NCBI GenBank assembly: GCA_002286855.1
Contig: NRSV01000009.1
Location: 188,984-252,983 of the forward strand
Source: Bipolaris cookei
Taxonomy: Eukaryota; Ascomycota; Dothideomycetes; Pleosporales; Pleosporaceae
Direction of reading: 5' to 3'
Length of the DNA stretch: 64,000 nucleotides
The translations under genes were made by a program, and so were the position numbers. A model generated the notes under the pieces. That model did no database searches, was not told the DNA's origin, and saw nothing but the letters and a program-made list of their open reading frames with translations. Below, in pieces: positions 11,692 through 22,865 of this stretch (positions are counted from its first letter, which is position 1; each line of letters starts with the position of its first letter).

Positions 11692-14533
11692 CTACAACCT
11701 ACTCTCCCATCCCCTCGCCCCTTCACCCTCCCACCTCTCCGGCCACACCTTACCCAGCGCCTCCCAGATATGTCCCACAAACTCAATCTTGAGGCCCCGT
11801 ACAACCTCCTCAGGCAGCTCGCTAGCATCCTTTCGATTGCCCTCCGGCAGCAGCACTCGCTCTACGCCCGCGCCCAAGGCCCCAATCAGCTTCTCCTTGA
11901 TGCCCCCCACAGGGAGAACCCGGCCTCGCAGCGAAATCTCACCTGTCATGGCCAGCGTCGGTGGTACAGGCTGGTTGCTAAAGAGCGAAATAAGACCAAT
12001 GGTATGGGCAAGCCCAGCAGACGGACCGTCTTTTGGAATCGCCCCGCTGGGACAATGTACGTGGATGCTGCGATTCTTCATGATGTCCTCGTCGTGCGTG
12101 GTGCTGAGCCCTAGGTCGAACGCGTGCGCCTTGACCCACGTCAACGCAACTTCTACGCTTTCCTTAAGCACGTCGCCCAGCTTGCCCGTCAGCTGCACGC
12201 GTCCTTGGCCCGGCATGTCTGCAATCTCAATGAACAGGATGGATCCCTGGCCGCCTGTGGAGTAGGCCACCAAGCCTGTAATTACTCCGGGTCGCGCAGA
12301 CTGCTCAGTTACTTCTTGGGCAAACTTTTCAATTCCCAGCGTTGCCTCGACGTCTTCTACAGTCACCACTGGAGAGTATGCGGCTACTGTGTTTGTGTCC
12401 TTGGCTGTCGCATACTCGACTGCCTTGGCTCGGCAGACGGACCCAATCTCCCGCTCCAGATTCCGTACTCCAGACTCTCGAGTGTACGATGTGATAATCT
12501 TGTCAAGCACCTCGGTCGGAATCTGAACGTGCTCCGTCTGCAGTCCATTCGACGTAATCTGCTTTGGTATCAGATGCCTTGAGGCAATGTGTCGTTTCTC
12601 GAGCGTTGTGTACCCCGATAGCTGGATAGTCTCCATACGGTCCAAAAGCGGAGGTGGAATTGTGTCCAGCGAATTGGCCGTGGCAATGAAGAGAACCTTG
12701 GACAGATCAATGGGGATATTGATATAGTGATCCGTAAATGTGTGGTTCTGCTCTGGATCTAGTACCTCGAGCATCGCCGCGCCGGGGTCGCCGTTGTGGT
12801 TTGACATGCCAAGCTTGTCAATCTCATCCAGTAGGAAGACGGGATTTGCCACTCCCACCTTTTTCAGTCCGTTGACAATAAGCCCAGGCATGGCTGCAAC
12901 ATATGTTCGGCGATGGCCTCGGATTTCGGCTTCATCGCGAACACCACCGAGCGAAATGCGGTGGAACTTGCGCCCGAGTGCAGTAGCAATAGACTTGGCT
13001 AGCGATGTCTTTCCCACACCAGGCGGGCCTACCAGAAGCATAATGGGCGACTTGTCAACCATACGCTTCTTCTCCAGGAGCCGCACTTCGGCCTCGGATG
13101 GCTCCTTTGCCACCTTGTGTGGAGCTACCGGTTGCTTGGCCTCGCCCTCGCCGTCCGCATTAGGGGCTTCAGTCAAGGACCGGATCTGATCATCAATGTT
13201 CTTGTTTGCCTGCTCCTTGAGCTTGAGCACGGCAAGATACTCGAGCAGCCTCTTCTTGATCTTTTCCAGACCGTAGTGGTCATTGTCCAGCTGCTTCTTC
13301 GCTCGCACCAGGGTATTGGCATCTAGCTGATCAACCGTCATCTTGCTCCATGGAATCTCTGCAAGGTTCTCTAGATAGTTCCGGCACACCTGATATTCCG
13401 CCTGCGCTGGATTCATTTTCTGTAATCTTGCCAACTCGCGCTGTGCCGCTTTATTGGCCTCTGCTGATAGCTTTGCGTCCTCGAGTCTCTTCTTCAGCTC
13501 GTCAATCTCATTCGGCTCATCTTCACCCCCCTGCTGTTGCCCTCCTCCAGGAAAACCGGTGGGGAAGCCAGGGGGCATACCGCCCATCTTGGCCCGCCTC
13601 TTGAGAGCCTCTTGTTGTAGCTTCCGTAGTGTGTCCATGTCCAATGCGCCGTTGGATGATTGCGTAGTCGCAACTGTCATGCGCGTGTTGCCTTGGATGT
13701 TGCTGATCTGCCGTTGCAGAATCTCAATGACCCGGTCAACCCTCTCCTTGACATCCACAGACGCCAATACGCGCAACGTCTCTTCGTGTGTGGTATCCAC
13801 CACATTGGCCATGAAGTCGGCGAGCAAGCCAGCGTCTGACAGGTCCTTTCGTGTGATGAACATTTCCAGTCTCCGTGCAACAATAGGCGAAAACGTAACT
13901 TGTGGTGTGCGTGGTAGTATGGCGGATAGTCGGACTAAGGCGAGTAGCTCGCGTGACAGTTGCTTGAGGAGGTTGAACTGGTTCAGGAGGTCTGCACTCG
14001 CAATGTCGACTGGAAGTTGTTAGCCTGCACATACATGGCTAGAGATAGAGAGAGGTAGACATACTGTATTCCTCAACAGCCGCCAACTCTCCCTCAAAGT
14101 ACGGCCTCTCTTGCACAACATCAACAACCTGGACTCGTTCGAGCCCCTCGACAATCAAGCTCAAATCACCCTGCTTACGGCCCTGCACCCCACTGACTTT
14201 TGCCACACAAGCATACCCAAACACATCCTTCTTGGTCGCCAGTATCGGGTCACTCTCATAGTGCGTCTTGTCGCGCTGATGTCCATCCTCAATCAATAAG
14301 TTGCCATCCGGGCCCAGTGTATTCGACCGAAGCGGCACACACGCGACCGTGATGGCGGCATCCGGCTTTGCCGTGGGACTGATACTGTATATCTTTGCGA
14401 GAATAGCAGCGACATCGGAACGATTGGTAATGGGTATCTTGAGTGTTATACCGGGTAGCACGGCGAGGGGCGGCGCAAGCGGGATGAGCGGGAGCACCGT
14501 CGTGCTCGTCTTGGACGAGCCCTTGCCCATCAT
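11692..14533 (-). CDS. Peroxisomal Lon protease homolog (LonP2/Pln type)
   Basis: Two exons, 14065-14533 and 11692-14009, with a 55-bp intron (GTATGT...CCAG); 928 residues. The first ~190 residues are the Lon N-terminal domain. A Gly/Gln-rich insert follows near residue 300. The AAA+ module carries Walker A GPPGVGKTS (about residues 484-492) and Walker B FLLDEIDK (about 548-555). The C-terminal protease domain has the Ser-Lys dyad in KDGPSAG (Ser about 820) and GGIKEKL (Lys about 863). The protein ends in SRL, a canonical PTS1 signal. This argues for the peroxisomal matrix rather than the mitochondrial PIM1 paralogue, and no mitochondrial presequence is apparent. Family role: ATP-dependent degradation and chaperoning of oxidised peroxisomal proteins. 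Two ATGs lie in tandem at the start; I took the first. Confidence 0.95.
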
Positions 14534-15770
14534 GACTTCCTAAAACAATGGCGGAAAAGCTGAAATTACGGGGTTTGAAGGATGAGGAAGGAGGAGGAGG
14601 AGAAGGAGGAGAGGGCGGAGGGAAAGTGCGAATCGTGGGCCAAACCGACAAAGCGGTCGTTGATTCGTGTTGGTGACGTGCGGAGTTGCAACCGCTGGGA
14701 TCAGTAGCGGGAGGGTGCGGACTCTCCTAAGAAACGGATCAAGGAGCAACGCAGTTAAACTACGCAGCAAGTGCAAAGGCTGAATAGGCACGCGCAATGT
14801 ATAGTAAACAAGAAACAAAAAAAGCAATTATGTTGACCCAAGATGCCCTGCCACGATAAGATTATTCGTCGTCACATAAATGAAGAGGGCGCGATGGCTT
14901 CCAGAAGATACTCTCTGTGTGTGTGTGTCGCTCCCGCCGCTCTCTGCGCATCTCGTCGCGGCATCATCACGGACCTTCTCTCCCTCCCTCCCCTAGGCCG
15001 AGGTTAAACGTGCCGACGACGAATTACATCAGGCGCGTCGCCCAGACTTTCATCTGATAAGATGACCTCCGCACTTCCGCACCCCCGTCCCGCACTTTGA
15101 GTCCCGTTGTTGCATCAGCATCAGCATCAGCATCAACACGTGAACGTACATAAGTACACACATACATATGCATCTTGTATGTGGTGCTCCGTGATCGGAT
15201 GCAGAGATCCGCTCTTTCCCCCCTCCCCCCATATCTTCATGGACCGGCAAACCCAAACGGGATATGCTGTACGCTATGTGGCACAGCGTTCCGCTACATG
15301 TAATCACTTATGCACATTGTCCACACGGGACTGCTAGGATAACAAACCTCTCTATTCTAATTCCGCTTAGAATTCACGTGTATCCAATTCTCCTCGAGGT
15401 ATTTCTAACTTACCTGTATACCAACGCACACCCTCAACCCCTCTGCAAATGCTTTTAAGAACCCGTCTAGACATTGATTTCTTGCCCCATGTATTCCGTT
15501 TCCTGCCCTCCATGACAAATCAGACACATCCAGAACGATCAAATATCTTCCAATTCCCATAATATGTTTTATCCATCTCTTTTCCCAACCATGCACCTCT
15601 CTCCTCCAAAAAAAAACAATATCATCATTGCCACACAGGAAACAAAAAAACTCAGGCCAAGTCTATCGTTACACTACTGAGTCACTCTCACTACCCTACA
15701 CCTCATGTCGGCGTATTTCTGCCGTGGGTAGCAGTCATGCTGTAAGGAGCCTAACAATCGATATCGTTAG
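14534..15770. other. Intergenic 1.2 kb between two minus-strand genes
   Basis: No gene seen. It contains a GAGGAG-rich tract just upstream of the Lon start, a CATCAG hexanucleotide tract at about 15112-15136 and a short TG run near 14920. Part is the Lon promoter and part is the CHO2 3' flank. Confidence 0.5.
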
Positions 15771-18700
15771 CTATGCATTTCCAACCAGCCCAACACGCGA
15801 GTGACTCACTAAGACTTTCTTCGCATTACAGATGCGCCAGGCAAGGTTCCTAACCGTGCCATCCGCTTGTACAACCTCAGGTGCAAACTCGATACCAAAC
15901 CTGGCCATCATTAGTCCCTTGTCTTTGCAAAAGCTAAGCAACAGCCATCAACTTACATTTGATGCACTGCAAAGACCACGCGCTTGGCAAATTTACCATG
16001 ACGCTCGACCCCGCTGCCAAAAGACTCCTCGGGCGTCGAAGGCGCAACTTCTGGGTCGCGGTCAAAGCAGTTCTGGATAACGGGGAGAAGCGCCGCTTCC
16101 AAGGCCCGATGCGTCGTTCCATTCTCGTCCACCTCTACGTCGTCCTCATCAAACTTTGGAATCTGAATCTCAAAGGCCTGCGAGAGTGCCATGACATGGT
16201 GTCCACCGTCGTGATGGTACCTAAACTCAAAGACGCCAGTGGTCCACCAAAGCTTGTCTCCGTGGAACTCGACTTCGCCAGTGTAGCAGTCGGATGCTTC
16301 TTCTTCATCAGCAGCGTTTGCAGGATGTAGCTTGTCCGAGACTAGTATGCCATCATCGGCACGAGCAGAGTCAAACATGTCTCTGTTGGTGGCAATCCAT
16401 CGTCCATTCGAGCTAATGTGTGTAATCTCGCGGGACTGATTGTCGGCGACCATGTATAGACCAATCCAGTCCCTCTTGCTATGATTTAGAGGAGCTTGCC
16501 AACGAACCTTGATGGGCGCACCGTACTCCAGGGCCAGTGTCTTGAAATCATTCGTCCGTACTGCCGGAATTCTGGCAAGCTCGCCTTCGCGGCCACCATT
16601 CCTCTGCTTTTCAACTGTTACTGGTAACAAGGTTCCTTCAACCTCTAGCTTGTATTGCTTGGGGTCCAAACCAGACATGTCTTGTGAAGCCCGGCTGATG
16701 GTAATCCGCCTCGGGGAGATATGGAATAGGCTCGCCACGTCCTGGGCAAATTTACTGAATTTAGCAGCAATCTTTAGTCTCGTATCATCCAAGAATTTTT
16801 CAATATGTTCCATCATTGAGTTGATGTACCGGTCGGCTGCCGACTGCCACTGGCGGACTGGATCAGGCAACGCTTGACGCACAGTCTTACTGACACCTGA
16901 CATTTCGCGAAGATTGCGGCCGTACAGCTAGAAAGATAGAGTTAGCAAGTCATCCAGATTGGTTGTATTCAGATGCACTCCACATAGCCTCTTGGTCCAG
17001 GCCGATGTCGGGAAGGTATAACAATTTCGTGTGGTGTGTGTAACACGAGTTTACGGCTTACCTTGATCACATGTGGTTTCTCTACGAATTGCAGGAACGC
17101 GAGGTTTAGAACGTGGGCTGTTGTGGCGAGATAGAAGACTGCGGGACTCCATGTTATGATAGCTACACCCCAGACACCAGCGAGCCCAAGAACCCGCTCT
17201 GGATTGTTGAGGAAGCGGTAGATACCACTGTAGGTAAGCGATTTCGAAGGGGGGTCGAAGAAGAAGTCTCCACAGAACCATCCGAATTCCCCAAGCGATT
17301 CGTATATGCTCATAGCAACCCACAACTGAAGGGCAATCATAGCCGCGCCAAGAACGTGTCGAAAGAGCGCAAGTCCGCTCAAGCCTTCGGGAGGGAGACT
17401 GTACATCTTCCAGGCGAGTGCGACAAAGCTTGCGTGACTCATGGTCATGCTCATGTGGTAAAGGGACTTCCACTGGCGCCAGGCCTCTTCTTTGGTATCG
17501 CCATACTTGATAAAGTGCTTAGTCCAGTTCTTCTTCTTGGACTGTCGGTCCAGGATATAGCCTAGACCCAATGCATACCATAGCCGCCATCCGAAAGCAT
17601 TGACGAAGAGGAATGCTTTCACCTTCCACGTGTTTGGAGTCAGCACCGCCAAGCATATCATATAGAACGAAAGCAGTACTACAGTGATATCGATGGAACG
17701 ATGGAAATCTGTGTTCAAAGGTCCTACAATGTGGTGCGTTGGGGCAGGTTGCTTAGAGGGGTCGTGGACGGCGTCGCCGAATCCGAGTTCAGATTGACCA
17801 GTCTTGGGGCGGTCTTCGTGAGCAGCCTCCCCAGAAATTTGGCGCGTGCGGCGGGGAAGAGCTGGATTGTATGTCGCTTCAATATGAGGCTCCTCTACGA
17901 TGGACAAGAAAGCAAATTGGGCAGCATGTGCGATGATGGAGATTGCTAGGACTTTGTAGCTTGCCGTCATTAGGGCAATACCATAGTATCCTGCATACCC
18001 GATCGAGTACATGGGGCTGTGTGCAGGGGTAGCGCGTTAGTATGTCTTTGGTTCAACGATGCAACAGAGGGTCTTACTGCGGTGCCATCTCGAAAACGCC
18101 GTCGAATGTCAGGCTTTGGTCAATGAGGTAGAAAAAGTCACCCCAGTACCATGCAAAGTCCTTGACAACTCGGTGCGCATCAAGCTTGACCCAAAGGTTG
18201 AAAAGGAAGAGAACGACGCCCGTCGTCCATCGCAAAGTCCACAGGAACCAGCTTTCCTGGGGTCTGTTGAAGCAGGCAATGGCGAAAAGGCAGTATGACA
18301 CGAAATCACACATCAGAATCAGGTCTACCACACGTCTAAACACGAGCCATGTGTTGTACTCAAGCGGCGCTTCTTCAAACTTGTAATCCTCTGGGATCTT
18401 GATCTCCAGCTCACGCTTGAGAAGTTTGTATAGGGCCGGGTGTGGGTTTTTGCCTGTTTCGGGATTCTCAAAGATGTGGCTCTGCTTCGCCCACAAGACG
18501 AGGCGGTTGTGCTTGGACTGGCCATCGAGCAGCCAACCAATGCCTGCATTGTAGCCGGCGCGCCAGAAGAGGAAGACTATTGCGAATACGGGAATGCGGG
18601 CGCGTTTGGGCAGTACAAAGAAGGTCAAAATCATGGAAGCGAGCACACCAAGGACTGCTAAATCCGACAGGTTTTTAGGCTGTGAGGGCGAGAGAAGCTG

Positions 18701-19042
18701 TGAGACCATGTCGTGGGTCTGGGGTACAACGAAGACTGCGTTGGAAGAGTCAGTACTGAAGAGCAGCTTTGCAAGGCATGGGGGGTTCCTCGTATGTGCA
18801 AGAGGATTGCTGTTTCCTCTGGTTATACTCAGCGCGACGCGAGACATACCTGTACCATCTGGAGTCCTTCCATAGGTTCGCTTTTTGCTGTCATCACCTT
18901 TGTGCTTTTTATTTTCTTGGTCGTTCAACTGTAGAACCTTTTGCTTAGCATCGTCTGCATTGTTGAGATGTAGTGGTTTGGCGTTTGGCCGCTCTCGCAG
19001 CTGGCTACCGTCGGCCATGGGCCCGTTGCTAACATCAGCCAT
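15771..19042 (-). CDS. CHO2: Phosphatidylethanolamine N-methyltransferase
   Basis: Five exons on the minus strand: 18850-19042, 18078-18735, 17062-18016, 15957-16927 and 15771-15900 (968 residues). Introns of 114, 61, 134, 56 bp have GT-AG ends and keep frame. The enzyme makes the first methylation of phosphatidylethanolamine to phosphatidylcholine, using S-adenosylmethionine, in the ER membrane. The N-terminal 65 residues are hydrophilic. Two homologous membrane blocks follow, each with a YWGDFF/FCGDFFF-like motif and an EMAPHPMYSIGYAGYYG-type or SGIYRFLNNPE-type loop, the known CHO2 duplicated methyltransferase core. The last ~330 residues are a soluble domain typical of fungal CHO2. The final exon is short; if GTGAGT at its end is used as a donor, the C-terminus would differ. 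Confidence 0.93.
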
Positions 19043-19811
19043 GTTGGCTGGGACGCGAGCAACTGGATAGGAAGCAGGTCACTTAGAGACCAGATGGGTG
19101 AGGGGTTCTCCCGGCTGATATCACAGCGACAGCCAAGGCTTGAGGGCTAGGTAAACTGCCGTGTTCAAGTAAAAGTCCGGCAATACAGGGCGTTGGAGCT
19201 GAATGCGCCAGCGCGGCTGTAGATTCCGATTTGTCTCTGTGTGGCCGCAAATCTCGCTTCTTGGATGCGGACCAACGAGAAGGCTTAGAGTGTTGAACTC
19301 TAGCTAGCGCGTGAATGTTGAACGTGGGATGGGAAGGGAACAAGGTCGTGGGCAGTGCAGTTTGTGTGCAGCGACCGCGCGCGGAGGAAGCGTGGGTTAG
19401 CGGCACGTCACTGTGTGGGGCTCTAGCATAAGCCGACTTGGCCCGAACTGGTAGTCATGGGCCGAACTGCCGTTCAGCACGCCGCAGTAGCACGTGAAAT
19501 GAATTTTACCAGTAGTACACACACGTCTTGTTGTTGTCTTTTTTGCAGACAAATTTGAATACGAGGAGATCTTGTTGACATAATTTCCATCGTATAACCA
19601 TGCTGGTTGATGAGAAAAAAACTCCCCCATTACAGTGTCACACCAAGAAGTCCAGGGAGTATGGGGGAGAGTGATCGAATGCAAAAGAAGAATTTTGATG
19701 AGAGACGGCATTTGATGCGCCAATTAAAGAGCCACTATTCCTTGTATGTATGTATGCATGGGAAGCGGGGTAATATACAGTATCCACCTGTCGTGCCGTG
19801 ACATCTACCCA
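19043..19811. other. Intergenic 770 bp, CHO2 promoter side
   Basis: No gene seen. This is the 5' flank of CHO2 and the 3' flank of the coiled-coil gene. Confidence 0.5.
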
Positions 19812-20819
19812 TCACACAGAATTCACCCTGCTTCTCTTGGGCCTGCCAGCATTGCCTGCCTCCTCGTCTAGTCTTTGCTGCCGCAGAGCTCCGTTGTCCC
19901 AAGACTGCCTCCTCGCTTCCTCAACACTTTTCTCAAACGAGTTTTTACGATTTGGTTGTGCAGTGACAGATTTAGTTAGGCGACATTTATTCATGCTACT
20001 ACCCAATCCCATGCCACCCAACGTTGTCGCTGCTATTGGTGAGGAAAGACGTAATTCAGCAAACTGTTGGTCCAACTGCAAATCCTGGTCATTGTAGGCG
20101 TTTCGAGGTTCAAAGAGAGCAGCCTCAGGGCTGAACACAAACTGCTTTGATGTGCAGGCCATGGGCAAAGGCCACGTAGCGCCTGTCTGTACCACATACT
20201 GTGGACATACTGTGCTTTTGGCGGTCGCTAAATCGAACCCATCAGCACCTGAATAGTTATCTGGTGCGATGTCGTCAACAGGGGGAGAGTTGCTGCAATC
20301 CTTTTGAAACGGAGATGATGCCATCTTGTCCGCCCAACCATTCCACTGCCCATCTCTGGCTAATGGTTCTTCAGGGTATGAATATAGCGTAGAGTCTGAG
20401 GCAAGGTCCGGTATCATCGACGAGACCGTTGTAGATGGTGACGAAACTGTCTCGGAGAGGTAAATGTTTGCTTTGCAAGCTTGAAGATTGTTGAGGAGTG
20501 CTTGTTCATCACGCTCTCGATTTTGTATTTCTTTCTCCAGCTTACGCATGCTTTGTCGGATCTTCTTCTTTTTCCTAACAGGCAAGGATGAGTCGGCAGC
20601 AAGCCGCTGTTCATTCCGAGCTTGCTTCTTCCGTAGTGCCTGCAGATAAGTAACGCAGTTGGCAAGTCCGTTTTCCAACAAGTCCTTTTCAAGCTCCAGT
20701 ATCGACATCTGGGCGGAATGGGGAAAAGTGTCCTCGACGGAGAAGAAGAAGTTACTATGCGTGGTGGAGGCTATCCAAGGCTGGGATGAATCGGCATAAC
20801 ACTTCATGATGAAAGACAT
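19812..20819 (-). CDS. Hypothetical coiled-coil protein
   Basis: An uninterrupted 335-residue frame. Residues about 40-130 are strongly helical and charged, with a KKKK basic patch (residues about 82-85) followed by heptad-like spacing up to LLNNLQ. This resembles a basic-plus-coiled-coil region, but the Asn/Arg pattern of a true bZIP basic region is missing, so I do not call it a bZIP factor. The middle is Ser/Thr/Pro-rich. The C-terminus is basic and ends KRSRVNSV, which could serve as a nuclear localisation signal. Alternative starts exist at the internal Met codons near 20807 and 20711. Function unknown; a nuclear regulator is possible. Confidence 0.6.
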   Translation of the reverse strand: MSFIMKCYADSSQPWIASTTHSNFFFSVEDTFPHSAQMSILELEKDLLENGLANCVTYLQALRKKQARNEQRLAADSSLPVRKKKKIRQSMRKLEKEIQNRERDEQALLNNLQACKANIYLSETVSSPSTTVSSMIPDLASDSTLYSYPEEPLARDGQWNGWADKMASSPFQKDCSNSPPVDDIAPDNYSGADGFDLATAKSTVCPQYVVQTGATWPLPMACTSKQFVFSPEAALFEPRNAYNDQDLQLDQQFAELRLSSPIAATTLGGMGLGSSMNKCRLTKSVTAQPNRKNSFEKSVEEARRQSWDNGALRQQRLDEEAGNAGRPKRSRVNSV

Positions 20820-22865
20820 GGACAGGGTATTGATGAGAAGTTCTTACGGGGTCTCAAGAGAATATGGCACGAGGTGAACACGAGGGTATTGTATGGTTAT
20901 GTCCAGCATGGTAAACCAAGGCTGGCGCTGGGGTCGGCTGGAGCCGTCCCTCGCACGATGGACGGAGGTGGCGGGCTACCACGTCTAGAATCCAATGGAG
21001 ATCATGTCGTCTTGGCAAAGGGATGTTCCAATAACTCAGGAGGCGCAAAAATCGGGAGGTAAAGGGGAAGCGAGGAATCAAGGAAGCTTTTGGGAACGCC
21101 ACGGCCCTCTGAATGGTACTATTTTGCTATTGTTCGCTTCCGACAATCAGAAGGGTTACAAAGGGGTTCCGGGAGGCTTGCCAGCGAGATCCCTGTGCTG
21201 AGAGCATTCTAGAGCAAGTTGGTCAAGGGTGACTTGCAATTGGTCCGAGCTGACTAAAATCGGGTAGCGCAGACTGCGCAGAAGGCTCCTTGATGTCTTT
21301 GTACGAGAAGCTTTCTGGCGTTCTGGGGCGTGAAAGGAGCATCTGCAAGCAAGGGGCCACAATTTATAGTGGCTAAAAGTGCCTATATTCAGCTTTGTTC
21401 AACCGGTACTGAGGGCAGCTGAAGGCGATTTTCGACTCCTTTCCACAGCCCTAGTCGCGGTCGTTGTTGGCCCATGATAACGTTGCAAGATTGGTATGCA
21501 AGGGGGGACGCCGTGTGTAAATGGTGGGCAGCATAAGATGCGCATCATTATACCGGGGATACGGGACCCTCGGTGGGAAAACAGGCGTCGGGCAGGGGAT
21601 TTCCAAAAATTCATTCACAACACTCATCAGCTCAGTTCTTGAACAGGATGAGGCTGGCGATATGATTACCCGAATGGGTACAAAGTCACGCCACGGTGGT
21701 GAGGGTAGAATGCTTCTTCGCGGCCGTTGAAGCAAAGTGCGTCAGCCGCGTCGGTACCTGCATGCGTGCAATGCTGTCGTAATCGTTCATGGCCAAAGAA
21801 ACTTTCGTATATATACCAGTGGTTGGCACGTCCCGTAGTTGGGCGATGAGCCTGTGCTTGTGTGTAGTAGGCGTAAGGCATGGCGGCATGTCGTATGTAG
21901 ATGATGCTCCACTCCTCCTGCCTTCCCCCGCGGTACATACCCAAGTAGCAAACGCTGCGATGGAACTCAATCCCTCAACACAATCAATCCATCTGCAGCC
22001 TGCCGGGCACCAAAACCCCATCCATGCCTGCGGGTCCAGCTGTGCCATTCTCACCTCATCCTGTGTGGGTGCACTTCACCTTTCTCATTACTCGGACACA
22101 TGTGTCAAGCCCCGTGTCTGGCTCCGCTGTGACGGCATCGGCTATGCAGGCTATGCAGGCTATGCAGACTATTCAGCAACCCCGCAGCACCGTTGCCCAT
22201 AGTACAATCAGGCCGGGATACTCTCTTTGCGCTTTCTCGCGGCCATGTTGGAGGTAGTATATGGCGTGTGCCTGAACGGGGGTTTCGGCCTTGGTTTCCC
22301 CACACGAGAAGATTTCTGTACGTACTCTAGTTGCATGGCCGGTTATGGATGTCAAACTCCCCTGCCCGTCATGGTTCGGTAGACAGTGACGTCACCACTG
22401 TAGCCCTATAGCATCCAGAGCATCCATCTGTCAGCCAGCTACCCTTCTTGCGGGTCCCAACGCGACTTTTTCTGCAATCTGCTGAGGCGGGGTTCCTGAT
22501 GACGACGGGAACATCCTCCCTACGCCATAAGCGCTTTTGGCGTACCGCTACGGAGCGTGAGAGGCATAGCCGTCTTGATTTGCTGTCCTGTGGCGGATGA
22601 CATGAACACCACAGCCACTAGTCAGGTTAAACTTGTCCGGGCAACGCCTTGGTCATGTATCGAAATGTTTGAAATGCACATCTACCGGGCCTTTAGTTAC
22701 CGTCAGCTACCGCATAGCATAAAGTCCTAGGTACCCACATTACGTACTTTTCTCCTACCTAGTATAAGTATCACGCAGCCTCCAGCACTTTTTGAAATCA
22801 ACAAGACTGCTCATCTCGAGCCAACACTTGCACCAGAACAAACTGACCCAAAGCTTTGCAACAAT
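20820..22865. other. Divergent intergenic 2.0 kb upstream of EGT1
   Basis: This region separates the divergently oriented coiled-coil gene and EGT1. I see no supportable gene in it. It includes a 9-bp triplication (GCTATGCAG) at about 22140-22168. The regulatory sequences of both genes should lie here. Confidence 0.5.
22140..22168. repeat. 9-bp direct triplication
   Basis: Three tandem copies of GCTATGCAG, about 700 bp upstream of EGT1. It may be chance or a regulatory element. Confidence 0.8.

Noticed and set aside
15107..15337. Plus-strand frame starting in the CATCAG tract
   Set aside because: The frame is a His/Gln repeat from the hexanucleotide tract followed by unremarkable sequence.
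19812..20819. Calling the coiled-coil protein a bZIP transcription factor
   Set aside because: The basic patch precedes a helix, but the invariant Asn and Arg spacing of a bZIP basic region is not present.
21789..22202. 137-codon plus-strand frame upstream of EGT1
   Set aside because: Composition is irregular and includes the 9-bp triplication. Both neighbouring genes need promoter space here.
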